From JBBDYG01 sp040901765 (GTDB lineage: Bacteria > Planctomycetota > Planctomycetia > Pirellulales > Lacipirellulaceae): DNA of 64,000 nucleotides. Position numbers and translations under genes: made by a program. Positions 20,301-27,567 of this stretch are shown here, in pieces (within the stretch, counting starts at the first letter, position 1; every line of letters starts with the position of its first letter). The stretch spans positions 186,001 through 250,000 of the forward strand of contig JBBDYG010000040.1 in the NCBI GenBank assembly GCA_040901765.1, written 5' to 3'. The notes under the pieces were generated by a model that saw only the letters and a list, made by a program, of their open reading frames with translations, was not told where the DNA came from and made no database searches.

Positions 20301-22123
20301 TTGTTGTAGTGGGCGATAGCAAGCAACTGCCTCCCACCAGCTTCTTTGATCGCGCTACGACGGATGAAGGTGATGAACCGGATGAGGATGACGAGTCTCA
20401 AACAAGAGCCGCTGATTTGGAGAGCATCCTCGGCATGTATTGTGCCAGGAACGTACCTCAACGGATGCTTCGATGGCACTATCGTAGTCGCCATCATTCG
20501 TTGATCGCTTTTTCGAACCATGCATTCTACGACGACGAATTGTATGTCGTACCGAGTCCGGGCGGGCCGCGGCCAAATGAGGGCTTGCGATTCGAATACG
20601 TTGAAGGTGGATGTTACGAACGAGGAGGTTCCCGAACCAATCGAAAAGAAGCGAAAGTTGTCGCGAAAGCGGTAATGCAACATGCCCGAAGCCAGCCGGA
20701 TCGCAGTTTGGGAGTCGGCGCTTTTTCCGTAGCTCAGCGAGATGCAATTTTGGATGAACTAGAGCTGCTGCGACGCCAAGATGCGCTTTGTGAACGGTTT
20801 TTTGTGTCGGAAAGCTCCGAACCCTTCTTTGTGAAGAATCTTGAAAACATTCAGGGGGACGAGCGGGACTGCATTATTATTTCGGTTGGGTATGGAAAAG
20901 ATGAGTCAGGGTACATGAGCATGTTCTTTGGCCCACTTTCACAACAAGGAGGCGAAAGACGTCTCAATGTGCTGATCTCTCGGGCAAGAGAACTATGCAC
21001 GGTCTTTTCGTCCATTCGAGCGGCCGACATTGATCTTCAACGGGCTTCCATGCCGGGAGCCATTTCTTTTAAGGGATTCTTGAAATATGCGGAAACTGGC
21101 TTGCTGGATACTGGAGTTCAGGCCGGAGAAGGTGATTTTGAATCGGAATTTGAGAGACAGGTAGCTCTAGCATTGAAAAAGCACGGCCATCTGACACATC
21201 CTCAGGTTGGCGTTGCCGGATTCCGAATTGATCTTGCCGTGGTAGATAGTCGGCTACCAGGCCGCTACTTACTCGGCATCGAGTGCGACGGCGCGAATTA
21301 CCATCGCTCGCGCTCGGCCCGCGATCGCGATCGCATACGGGAAAGCGTGCTTCAAGAGCGCGGTTGGAACTTGCATCGCATCTGGAGTACGGATTGGTTC
21401 AACCATACTGATGATGAACTACGTAAACTCATTTCAGCCATCGAGGATGCCTACGCCGCCGGTGACATTCCTTCGCCGGAACCTGTTTCGCCACCACAGA
21501 CCATTTCCATCATTGAGCGTGAGGCTTTCGACAAGTCTTCTGGTAGCGTTCCCTCCAGTTCTGTCCCCTACCTTATCGCTGAGTTTCCGGTTGATTCGTC
21601 CAGAGAAATCTATGCACTATCCGCCGCGGAACTTGCGGTCGTGGTAATTAGAATCGTCGAGATTGAAGGGCCGATTCATGTAGACGAAGTGGCCCGACGG
21701 ATCACTCGGCTTTGGGGCCTGAGCCGAACAGGCAGCCGAATCGCAGGTGCTGTAACTGCTGCAATAAACAAGCTGATTCGGGCCCAAACGCTCTTGAATG
21801 AAGAGGGCTTTCTAGCTATGCCAGGTCAGCAAGTAAGTCTGATACGTGATCGTGCATCCGCCTCTGTGGCGACGGTTCGTAAACCTGAGATGATTCCGCC
21901 ATCGGAGGTTCGGGCATCGATTGAGCAACTTGTTTCGGACTACTTTGGAATTAGCCGTGAACAGACCGTGAAGGAAACGGCAAATCTCTTGGGAATCGGA
22001 ACGCTTCGCACGCCGTTGCGGGAACGTATTGAAATCGAAATTGATCAACTGATTTCAAATGGCTCACTACAGCAGCGAGAGTTTAACCTTTACTCTGTGC
22101 GTACAACGGCGTCCGTGGGTTAA
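17357..22123 (+). CDS. DUF4011 - superfamily 1 helicase - Vsr-like endonuclease - DUF3320 protein, probable defence protein
   Basis: About 1588 residues. Order: DUF4011 (ELLDLSARNRLINTHRGASK, first 100 residues), Walker A GPPGTGKSQTIANM (about 332-345), Walker B LLIDEASQVQP (about 959-969), then GDSKQLPPTSFF and helicase motifs LENIQGDERDCIIIS and RRLNVLISRAR. Next come a Vsr/MTES_1575-type nuclease fold from about 1260 (FESEFERQVALAL, GFRIDLAVV, LGIECDGANYHRSRSARDRDRI), and DUF3320 near 1400-1480. This architecture is known from single-gene antiviral defence candidates; I recall a DUF4011-helicase-Vsr system being named Hhe, but that match is not checked here. Start ATG 17357 (MPDLEPILEIARREL); the frame is open further upstream without support. 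It stands alone on its strand. Confidence 0.85.
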   Translation: MPDLEPILEIARRELLDLSARNRLINTHRGASKSSRLEIVDEKGDSVFRRLVIGGKSMSFLASNENNASQFATPTEDENTLLQPYENAAVESSDSSDDSDRHIDSRLQTTLESDSLQKRLLKIEREALTYEQEQGVNVLYLAIGFLAWQEEGSKGAMRQAPLVLVPVQLKRQSATAQFRVTYTGEEITTNLSIKERLHADFRIVLPDISETIEDFSVSSYFAKVTEAIQSQTTWKVLPDDIVLWFFSFSKFLMYRNLTSGAWPADKPLQNNSSLRKLLIEGFDSGVGIFSSNEEPIDHKLRVSDTVHVLDADSSQAIVIEEVRQGRNLVVQGPPGTGKSQTIANMIAAAVNEGKRVLFVAEKMAALDVVKRRLKKAGLGDICFELHSNKANRRTVLDELDRTLKLQQPRLPNTDEHCTELETAITHLNDHARVMNTPVGRSGLTPYQLIGEITKLRENGVRGRSFVLNGCLEWDRATANSLLNKAHNLASLAQAVGNPSEHPWRGVGLEVVLPTDIDRMQDSLKPISLALTGLLECGTELASKLGVPKPKDARGLAVLANLAKHLAAVPDSLRRHLASPVWREQRQAIDALIASGKSYQGHRNEFDGQLDSPAWETDVLAARQSLKAHGHSWFRWFVPSYRSSVATLKSIVADKPPQGYAARLALFDAILVGQKTKAELESDRVRSVAVAAFGELWKGVDSDWETFSYLATTDNRCAEVAPDLPRNELARRIGSADELKPLVGQIAQSLKPLFEQLVQFLRQLKFDLVTAFSEKDIYAVPFQSLMDRISQWQQEYHEISHWTTYRMRSRDLSTTGIKTAVELLAGGQLAADDFAPAVEMAYYESLMRCALTANPHLASFSGSAHSRIRNEFCRLDEMRKTHACAVVAKRHFEGIPAAEGVFGEIGIVRREINKKSRHLPIRKLISQAGRAIQSIKPVFMMSPISIAQFLPPGEIAFDLLLIDEASQVQPVDAFGAVAIANQVVVVGDSKQLPPTSFFDRATTDEGDEPDEDDESQTRAADLESILGMYCARNVPQRMLRWHYRSRHHSLIAFSNHAFYDDELYVVPSPGGPRPNEGLRFEYVEGGCYERGGSRTNRKEAKVVAKAVMQHARSQPDRSLGVGAFSVAQRDAILDELELLRRQDALCERFFVSESSEPFFVKNLENIQGDERDCIIISVGYGKDESGYMSMFFGPLSQQGGERRLNVLISRARELCTVFSSIRAADIDLQRASMPGAISFKGFLKYAETGLLDTGVQAGEGDFESEFERQVALALKKHGHLTHPQVGVAGFRIDLAVVDSRLPGRYLLGIECDGANYHRSRSARDRDRIRESVLQERGWNLHRIWSTDWFNHTDDELRKLISAIEDAYAAGDIPSPEPVSPPQTISIIEREAFDKSSGSVPSSSVPYLIAEFPVDSSREIYALSAAELAVVVIRIVEIEGPIHVDEVARRITRLWGLSRTGSRIAGAVTAAINKLIRAQTLLNEEGFLAMPGQQVSLIRDRASASVATVRKPEMIPPSEVRASIEQLVSDYFGISREQTVKETANLLGIGTLRTPLRERIEIEIDQLISNGSLQQREFNLYSVRTTASVG

Positions 22124-22153
22124 GCGAAGTTCCGTACGGTCGATTCAATGACC

Positions 22154-22174
22154 GTCAGGCACAGCCTGACCTAC
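22154..22174. repeat. Short copy of the GTCAGGC...GCCTGACCTAC palindrome
   Basis: GTCAGGC-aca-GCCTGAC forms a 7-bp stem with a 3-nt loop, followed by CTAC as in the larger element at 8006-8083. Lying 31 bp after the helicase stop between convergent genes, it may help terminate transcription. Confidence 0.6.
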
Positions 22175-22223
22175 GCCGGCCCAACCGCCCCGCTTCCTTC
22201 GTCGCACCCTCAACGACTATCAG

Positions 22224-23879
22224 TCACTCGGTTATGCCTGCTTCATCCCACGGGCTACTCGGCAGTGTCGCCGGCTCTGGGTGGAGCGCCGCTTCGTCTT
22301 CAACCACCCGTTGCGGCACGGCCAATCGGCTCTGGCGAGTTTCTCGCACCAGTGACGGAAGGTTCGCGAGGAACACACACAACGCCGCGCCGGGTATGAC
22401 AATCAGAAGTGGAATCGTTTCCGGTGGAAGGTCGCGGTCGTCGATCAAGTAGCTGAGCGTCCAAATAGGATTGGTGACCTGCAGATAGTGGTAGGGCAAG
22501 TTTCGCATCTCGGCGGTGGTCATCTGGATCACGTAGGGGATGCCGCTGCCGGCGAGCGCGAGCAGAAACTGGATGAGAAACGCACCCAGCATCGAGACGA
22601 TTGTCCAGCGGCGCAGCATCGCGACGATCAGCCGGCCGATTCCTAGATACGCGACCACGTAACCGATCCCCAGGATGCAGAAAACGAGCAAACCAACGGT
22701 GAGGCCGTGCGTCGAAGTTCCCCAACTTTCGGCCAGGGCGCTGGCGGCGCATAACATCAGAGCCCAGGCCACCAAGTTGGCAATCGCGAACATGTACCCG
22801 GTGCCCGAGCCGGGTTGAAACCACGTGAAGAGCAGCCGGCCCATTGTAGTTTGGGGCAGTCCGCGGCGCACCCGGCGCGATAGTTCGGGCGACTCGCCGG
22901 TCAAGAGTGCGCCCACGAATTGCCAGTAGAGGCCGATTCCAATCGCCGTCATTACGAGCCATTCGACCTCGAAGTTGCTGGCGATCCAGTAGTACGCCGC
23001 CCAACCGAGTAAGCAAACTTGCTGCACGAACACCGTCGCCCGCAGCGGCGTGGAGCGGTTCGCGCTCGAGAACGTCACCATGCCGGCCGCGGCGAAGTAA
23101 AGAATGGCCATGGTCGTGGCGTATACCGTCAGCCCGAACAGCACCGACACCCAGAAACCGGGATCGCCGGTGTACATTGGCCCGTTGCGGACGATTTCAG
23201 TCGCGGTTTGAGTGGCGTACCAAAAGACGAGCAACAGCCCCGCGACAAGCACCACCGAGACGACGATTTGCCCGTACCGCTGGTTCGATACCGCCGCCAT
23301 CAGCAGCGCGATCATCGACAGGCCGAGCGATCCGAGCACCAGGTCGCCCAGCAGCAGCAGAATGGTGACCACGTCGACGCCGCGCAATAAGTAGGTAAAC
23401 GCCAGGCAAGGCGAGACGGCCGAAAAGAACACACCCATCTGCACCACGGCGCTGCCTAGCTTGCCGTTAATGATCTGCCGTGGCGTGAGCGTCGAGACGG
23501 CCAGCAGGTCGTAAGTGTTGTCGTCGCGTTCCGCGGCAAGCGAACGAAACGCTGCAAAGGGGACAATAACGGCCAGTGGAAACGCCAGGATGCCATAGTA
23601 GAAGAGCAGCAGATCGCCGCCGGCCGCCATGTACCGGATTCCCGGGCCGACAATCGCCACGCCGCCAATCGTGACACCCCAACAGGCGATGAGCAGCATG
23701 ACAAAGGTCAACGCGAACTGCCGACTCTTAATTGCCTGCCGGGTTTCCTTCACCAAGATCGGATTGAGAGCATCCCCGGCGAACTCGAGCCGTTGCTCGA
23801 ACCATTCCCACCAAGCATCGAGCCGGCCTGTGTTGGCTTCCTCAGTAATATCCCCGGCGCGTAGGGCGACATCGCTCAT
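22224..23879 (-). CDS. ABC transporter permease
   Basis: 551 residues with about twelve hydrophobic segments, beginning with ALTFVMLLIACWGVTIGGVAIVG after a cytosolic amino-terminal part containing NPILVKETRQAIKSRQF, a pattern typical of ABC-2 type exporter permeases. Other visible segments are LLLFYYGILAFPLAVIVPFA and VVQMGVFFSAVSPCLAFTYLL; LAAERDDNTYDLLAVSTLTPRQII is a typical ABC-2 cytosolic loop. Its start overlaps the stop of the ATPase gene by 4 bp, so the two form one exporter. The substrate cannot be read from the sequence. Confidence 0.88.
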   Translation of the reverse strand: MSDVALRAGDITEEANTGRLDAWWEWFEQRLEFAGDALNPILVKETRQAIKSRQFALTFVMLLIACWGVTIGGVAIVGPGIRYMAAGGDLLLFYYGILAFPLAVIVPFAAFRSLAAERDDNTYDLLAVSTLTPRQIINGKLGSAVVQMGVFFSAVSPCLAFTYLLRGVDVVTILLLLGDLVLGSLGLSMIALLMAAVSNQRYGQIVVSVVLVAGLLLVFWYATQTATEIVRNGPMYTGDPGFWVSVLFGLTVYATTMAILYFAAAGMVTFSSANRSTPLRATVFVQQVCLLGWAAYYWIASNFEVEWLVMTAIGIGLYWQFVGALLTGESPELSRRVRRGLPQTTMGRLLFTWFQPGSGTGYMFAIANLVAWALMLCAASALAESWGTSTHGLTVGLLVFCILGIGYVVAYLGIGRLIVAMLRRWTIVSMLGAFLIQFLLALAGSGIPYVIQMTTAEMRNLPYHYLQVTNPIWTLSYLIDDRDLPPETIPLLIVIPGAALCVFLANLPSLVRETRQSRLAVPQRVVEDEAALHPEPATLPSSPWDEAGITE

Positions 23880-24823
23880 TGCACGCGTCCTTTCGTGACT
23901 TCGAGGAACACGTCTTCGAGCGTCTTGCTTCGTACGCCGAACTCGATCACGCGGAAGTCGGCGTCCACAATCTCCCGCAGTAGTTGCGCCTGCGCGTCGT
24001 CATCACCGGCGTGCCGAAATGCCACCCAGCGGTCGTCCACTCGAACCTGATCCACGTCGCTGCGCGCCTTCAGCCATTTAGCGAGTGTTGAGGCGTCGCG
24101 CACGACCCGCAGCCGCACGGTCGTATCCGTTTTAACTTGGGCGCTGATCTCGGCCACCGAACCAACGGCCAGTAGCCGGCCCTGCTCGATGATCGCGACG
24201 CGGTCGCAAATTTCGGCTAGCTCCGTTAAGATGTGCGAGCTGATGAGCACCGCCTTTCCGGCGTCGGCCAAGCGGGCGATCATTTCGCGCAGTTCGATTC
24301 GCGCCCGCGGGTCGAGCGCTGCTGCCGGCTCATCGAGAACCATTACCGACGGATCGTGAATCATCGTTCGGCCCAGGCACAGCCGCTGCTTCATTCCTTT
24401 CGACAAGCCATCGATCGGCTTGTCGGCCAGCACGTCGAGGCCCGTGAAATCCATGACATATCCCAGCGCCCGTTTCCGCTCGGTTCCGTGCAAGCCGTAG
24501 GCCCGGGCGAAGAAATCGAGGTACTCCCGCACGTTGACATTTTGGTAGGTGCCGAAGTAATCGGGCATGAAGCCCAACCGCCGGCGGACGCGTTCGGGAT
24601 CGTCGACCACCGAGAAGCCATCGACCAGCGCGTCGCCGGATGTTGGCTCATCGAGCGTGGCCAAAATTCGCATGCTGGTCGTTTTGCCCGCGCCGTTGGG
24701 GCCGATGTAGCCAAAGACTTGCCCCGCTTCGACTTCGAACGACACGTCGTTCACCGCGTGGGTCCGATCGAAGACACGATGCAGGTGCCGCAGTTCAACC
24801 TGGGGCTGTTTGGCCACAATCAT
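23876..24823 (-). CDS. ABC transporter ATP-binding protein
   Basis: Nucleotide-binding subunit of the adjoining permease. Seen: Walker A GPNGAGKTTS (near residues 40-49), Q-loop region, signature as LSKGMKQRL (near 142-150), Walker B VMVLDEPAAALDP, and H-loop SSHILTEL. The C-terminal 85 residues form an extra domain (RLRVVRDASTLAKWL...DVFLEVTKG) common in ABC-2 exporters. ATG 24823 (MIVAKQPQVEL) is chosen; the ten residues before it translate a GC palindrome (about 24838-24862). It is four bases overlapped with the permease and 42 bp after the membrane protein gene. Confidence 0.93.
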   Translation of the reverse strand: MIVAKQPQVELRHLHRVFDRTHAVNDVSFEVEAGQVFGYIGPNGAGKTTSMRILATLDEPTSGDALVDGFSVVDDPERVRRRLGFMPDYFGTYQNVNVREYLDFFARAYGLHGTERKRALGYVMDFTGLDVLADKPIDGLSKGMKQRLCLGRTMIHDPSVMVLDEPAAALDPRARIELREMIARLADAGKAVLISSHILTELAEICDRVAIIEQGRLLAVGSVAEISAQVKTDTTVRLRVVRDASTLAKWLKARSDVDQVRVDDRWVAFRHAGDDDAQAQLLREIVDADFRVIEFGVRSKTLEDVFLEVTKGRVQ

Positions 24824-24865
24824 GGAAGACACGACGACCGCCGCCGCGCGCATGCGCGGCGGCCG

Positions 24866-27100
24866 CTACCATCGTCCCTCCACGACGTGGAAGCTGGCCG
24901 CCTCTTCCGCGGAGTCGAGTCCCAAGGGCGTATCGACCGCGAAATTGGTCAGCGCCAAATAACTGCGCGGGCGGAAGCCGTTGGACGTCGCCCCGCCCGA
25001 TGCTTCGGTCAATCCTTCCAGGCGCTTTTCCAGCAAATTGCTGTTTAACCGAAACTCGCCGCCCTCGCCCCTAAAGCGATAACGCCCGTACCGCCCGCGT
25101 CCACGACGCGTCGATTGGCGTTGCGAATCCGTGGCGATCTGAAGCTCCGGCGGCATTTCCGGTTTATTTGCCAGCAGCGACTCGCGCAACTGCCGCATTG
25201 CGTCCTTCGTTGCCACCGGGCGAAGTTCTATCCGCTGCTCGAGTCCGATATCGGTTCCGTGCCAAATCTGCTCGTTCTCGTCGATGACAGCGAGCCATGC
25301 GACCGGGGCGCCCAAGCGATTGGTAACCTGACAGCGATCGCGTGCGGCCCGAACCTCAAGCTTCGCGGGGCTTGGATGAGCGCGGACCGCGAGGAACTGA
25401 GTGGGGGTCCGCGACGGAAGCCAACCTTGCGTCAAGTCTTGGTAATCGTCTTGCCACAAAACGACGCGACCGGCTCGCCGCGACCGCGGGTTCAGGCCGG
25501 GGATTTCCGGCAAGATGGGGTAGACGGCCGTGTCGCCGGGGAAGCTCAATCCACTGGCTGGCGCAAATCCTGCATAGTAGGAGAGCCGCGACCACGACAC
25601 GGCCTCACCTGTCGGCTGATCGAGCATTGTGAATGAACGCGCGCGCAACTGAGTTGCCAGACCATCCGCCAGAAATGCGTAGGAGAATAATAAGAGCGTC
25701 ACCGCGGCTGCGCCCAAGGGAACGGTAAGCACGAGCAGATAAAGCCGCTTGGCCCGGCTCAGCACCCAATAATTGAGCGGCCCAATGAGCAGCACGAAAA
25801 TCGTGATCAGCACGCGGAACTCGGTGACCGGCGCCAGCCCGACGCCGGGGATCAACAGGTTGGAAAACTCGGAGTTGGGCGCGTTCGGTGCCAGCCCATG
25901 TCGCGGCAGCCACGATCGCTGATACCAACGCATCGCCGCCACGCCCTGCGCACCGCGGCTCAGTCGGTGGGGAATCGCCTGCCAATCGCTCGCGAACGCC
26001 GTCACGGTGCCGAATCCGGTCGGGTGTTCGACAAACCAACCGCGAGAGTCCTGAGGCGATTCGGCAAGGCGTTGTAAGTACTCGGGAATGACTGCCTGCG
26101 GTAGTGCTTCGGGGATTTCCGGCAACTCCGTTAGGGGCGGAAACGACGTGGTCCTGCGATCGGGCCGGTCTTCATTAACACTCACAGGCATCGCGAACGT
26201 CACGTACGACCAACCGGCGGCGAGGTCGTCGCGCTCCGTATCCTTGGAAACTTCGCGCGCTGGCGGTGGGTCGAGCTGCAACAGCTTGCTGACTTCTTCG
26301 AGCCGCGGCGGCTGGACCCCGGTTCTTTCGACCCACAAGTTCCCGCCCGCGTTGATCCATCGGCGGAGCATCGCGATGCGCTCGGGTTGTACTCGATTCG
26401 CGGTTGTCAGTTCTTCGATCGACATGACCACGTAGTCGAAGCACGAGTAGTCGAGCCAATCGGCGGGCAACGGGCCGCTGACGCGGTTCGCCTGAATTCC
26501 CGCCACGCCAATGCCCGTCGGGGGATAGGTTGATACGGAACTCGAACCGCCACTTCCCACCACGGGATCAAACAACGTCAGACCGCCTTGCTGCCAGCGG
26601 TTGACACTCATCGCTTGTTCGGGGCCGAGGGACAACTGCGGCTCCATGATGCCGTCGATCCAAACGTCCCAGCGGATGAAGTTCCATGAATCGAGTTGCG
26701 GCGCGCGCACGATCAAGCTCACCGATCGATTTCCCGCGCGTAACTCGCCGTCTTGTTCGACTAGCAGGCTGTACTCCGTGTCGGCATAGTCGTCGGCATA
26801 GAATCGCACGGTAATCTGAGAATCGCTGGTGGCTGGCCGAGCGCCTTTGAACGTGAACCTCATCGGCCGATAGCCATAGCTGTCCGACCAGCGGGTATCG
26901 ACTTCAAGCTCCAGTCCGCTTCGCGACGCGGTCGACGGCGAGAGTTGGCCATTGGGAAGGAGCCATGGCGCCGGCAAACGGACGACATTGGCCGAGGGCT
27001 GTTGCGCCACACCCAAGGATGTAACACACCAAACTCCGACCAGCAACCAAGGTTGGATCCGTGATGCAGCGCGAGGCCGCATGCGGTAACGCCGGTTCAT
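24866..27100 (-). CDS. Large exported/membrane protein of the ABC module
   Basis: 744 residues: signal peptide (PWLLVGVWCVTSLGVAQQ), a long periplasmic-type region with a stretch resembling class I amidotransferase-like folds (DYSCFDYVVMSIEELTT, RRWINAGGNLWVERTG, near residues 215-260), then two membrane helices (EFRVLITIFVLLIGPLNYWVL and LYLLVLTVPLGAAAVTLLLFSYAF, about 425-475) and another exported region with a basic Arg/Gly-rich stretch. Similar proteins accompany ABC-2 exporters in planctomycetes; function unknown. It overlaps the small membrane gene by 4 bp and sits in one transcription unit with the ATPase and permease. Confidence 0.7.
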   Translation of the reverse strand: MNRRYRMRPRAASRIQPWLLVGVWCVTSLGVAQQPSANVVRLPAPWLLPNGQLSPSTASRSGLELEVDTRWSDSYGYRPMRFTFKGARPATSDSQITVRFYADDYADTEYSLLVEQDGELRAGNRSVSLIVRAPQLDSWNFIRWDVWIDGIMEPQLSLGPEQAMSVNRWQQGGLTLFDPVVGSGGSSSVSTYPPTGIGVAGIQANRVSGPLPADWLDYSCFDYVVMSIEELTTANRVQPERIAMLRRWINAGGNLWVERTGVQPPRLEEVSKLLQLDPPPAREVSKDTERDDLAAGWSYVTFAMPVSVNEDRPDRRTTSFPPLTELPEIPEALPQAVIPEYLQRLAESPQDSRGWFVEHPTGFGTVTAFASDWQAIPHRLSRGAQGVAAMRWYQRSWLPRHGLAPNAPNSEFSNLLIPGVGLAPVTEFRVLITIFVLLIGPLNYWVLSRAKRLYLLVLTVPLGAAAVTLLLFSYAFLADGLATQLRARSFTMLDQPTGEAVSWSRLSYYAGFAPASGLSFPGDTAVYPILPEIPGLNPRSRRAGRVVLWQDDYQDLTQGWLPSRTPTQFLAVRAHPSPAKLEVRAARDRCQVTNRLGAPVAWLAVIDENEQIWHGTDIGLEQRIELRPVATKDAMRQLRESLLANKPEMPPELQIATDSQRQSTRRGRGRYGRYRFRGEGGEFRLNSNLLEKRLEGLTEASGGATSNGFRPRSYLALTNFAVDTPLGLDSAEEAASFHVVEGRW

Positions 27101-27381
27101 GCGAGCGACCTCGGCGATTCCTTTTGGATTGGCTCAGTATTCTTGCTAGCGGTCGTAACCTTCGCGTTGATCCGATTGGCTTTGCCGTCGACTGGCAATA
27201 TCTGCACCAGAATAAAGGCGAGGGCGTAAATCAGAAAGAAGAACACCGCGCCGCCCACGGCCGCCAGCGTGGCCACGGCCCAATCCTGACCCGCGACCGC
27301 CTGCCCGGCGACCAATGCCACGACGGCGCAGAGGGTGACCCCCCACAGGACCGACCGCAGTGTGAATCGAGGCAGTAGCAT
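27097..27381 (-). CDS. Small two-helix membrane protein, first gene of the ABC module
   Basis: 94 residues from ATG 27381 (MLLPRFTLRSVLWGV). Two hydrophobic helices (SVLWGVTLCAVVALVAGQAV and ATLAAVGGAVFFFLIYALAFILV) are followed by a polar Lys/Asn tail. The RFTLRSVLWG start resembles many short planctomycete membrane proteins. The frame stays open for 25 residues upstream, which look non-coding. It overlaps the next gene by 4 bp, implying coupling. Role unknown. Confidence 0.6.
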   Translation of the reverse strand: MLLPRFTLRSVLWGVTLCAVVALVAGQAVAGQDWAVATLAAVGGAVFFFLIYALAFILVQILPVDGKANRINAKVTTASKNTEPIQKESPRSLA

Positions 27382-27567
27382 ATGATTGATTGTCACAAAA
27401 CGGCCGTCCGCCGCAAGCACTATGGCCACGTGGGCGAGTTTCTCCGAAACTCTCACGATTCGTTTTCAGTGCTATCCTGGCCTGCAAGCCCCGTTCCGCA
27501 TAGCATAACCGATTGACCTCCCTGACGCGGGTCGCGCGTCACCCCTTTGCCCACAAGGTGCCCCGCC

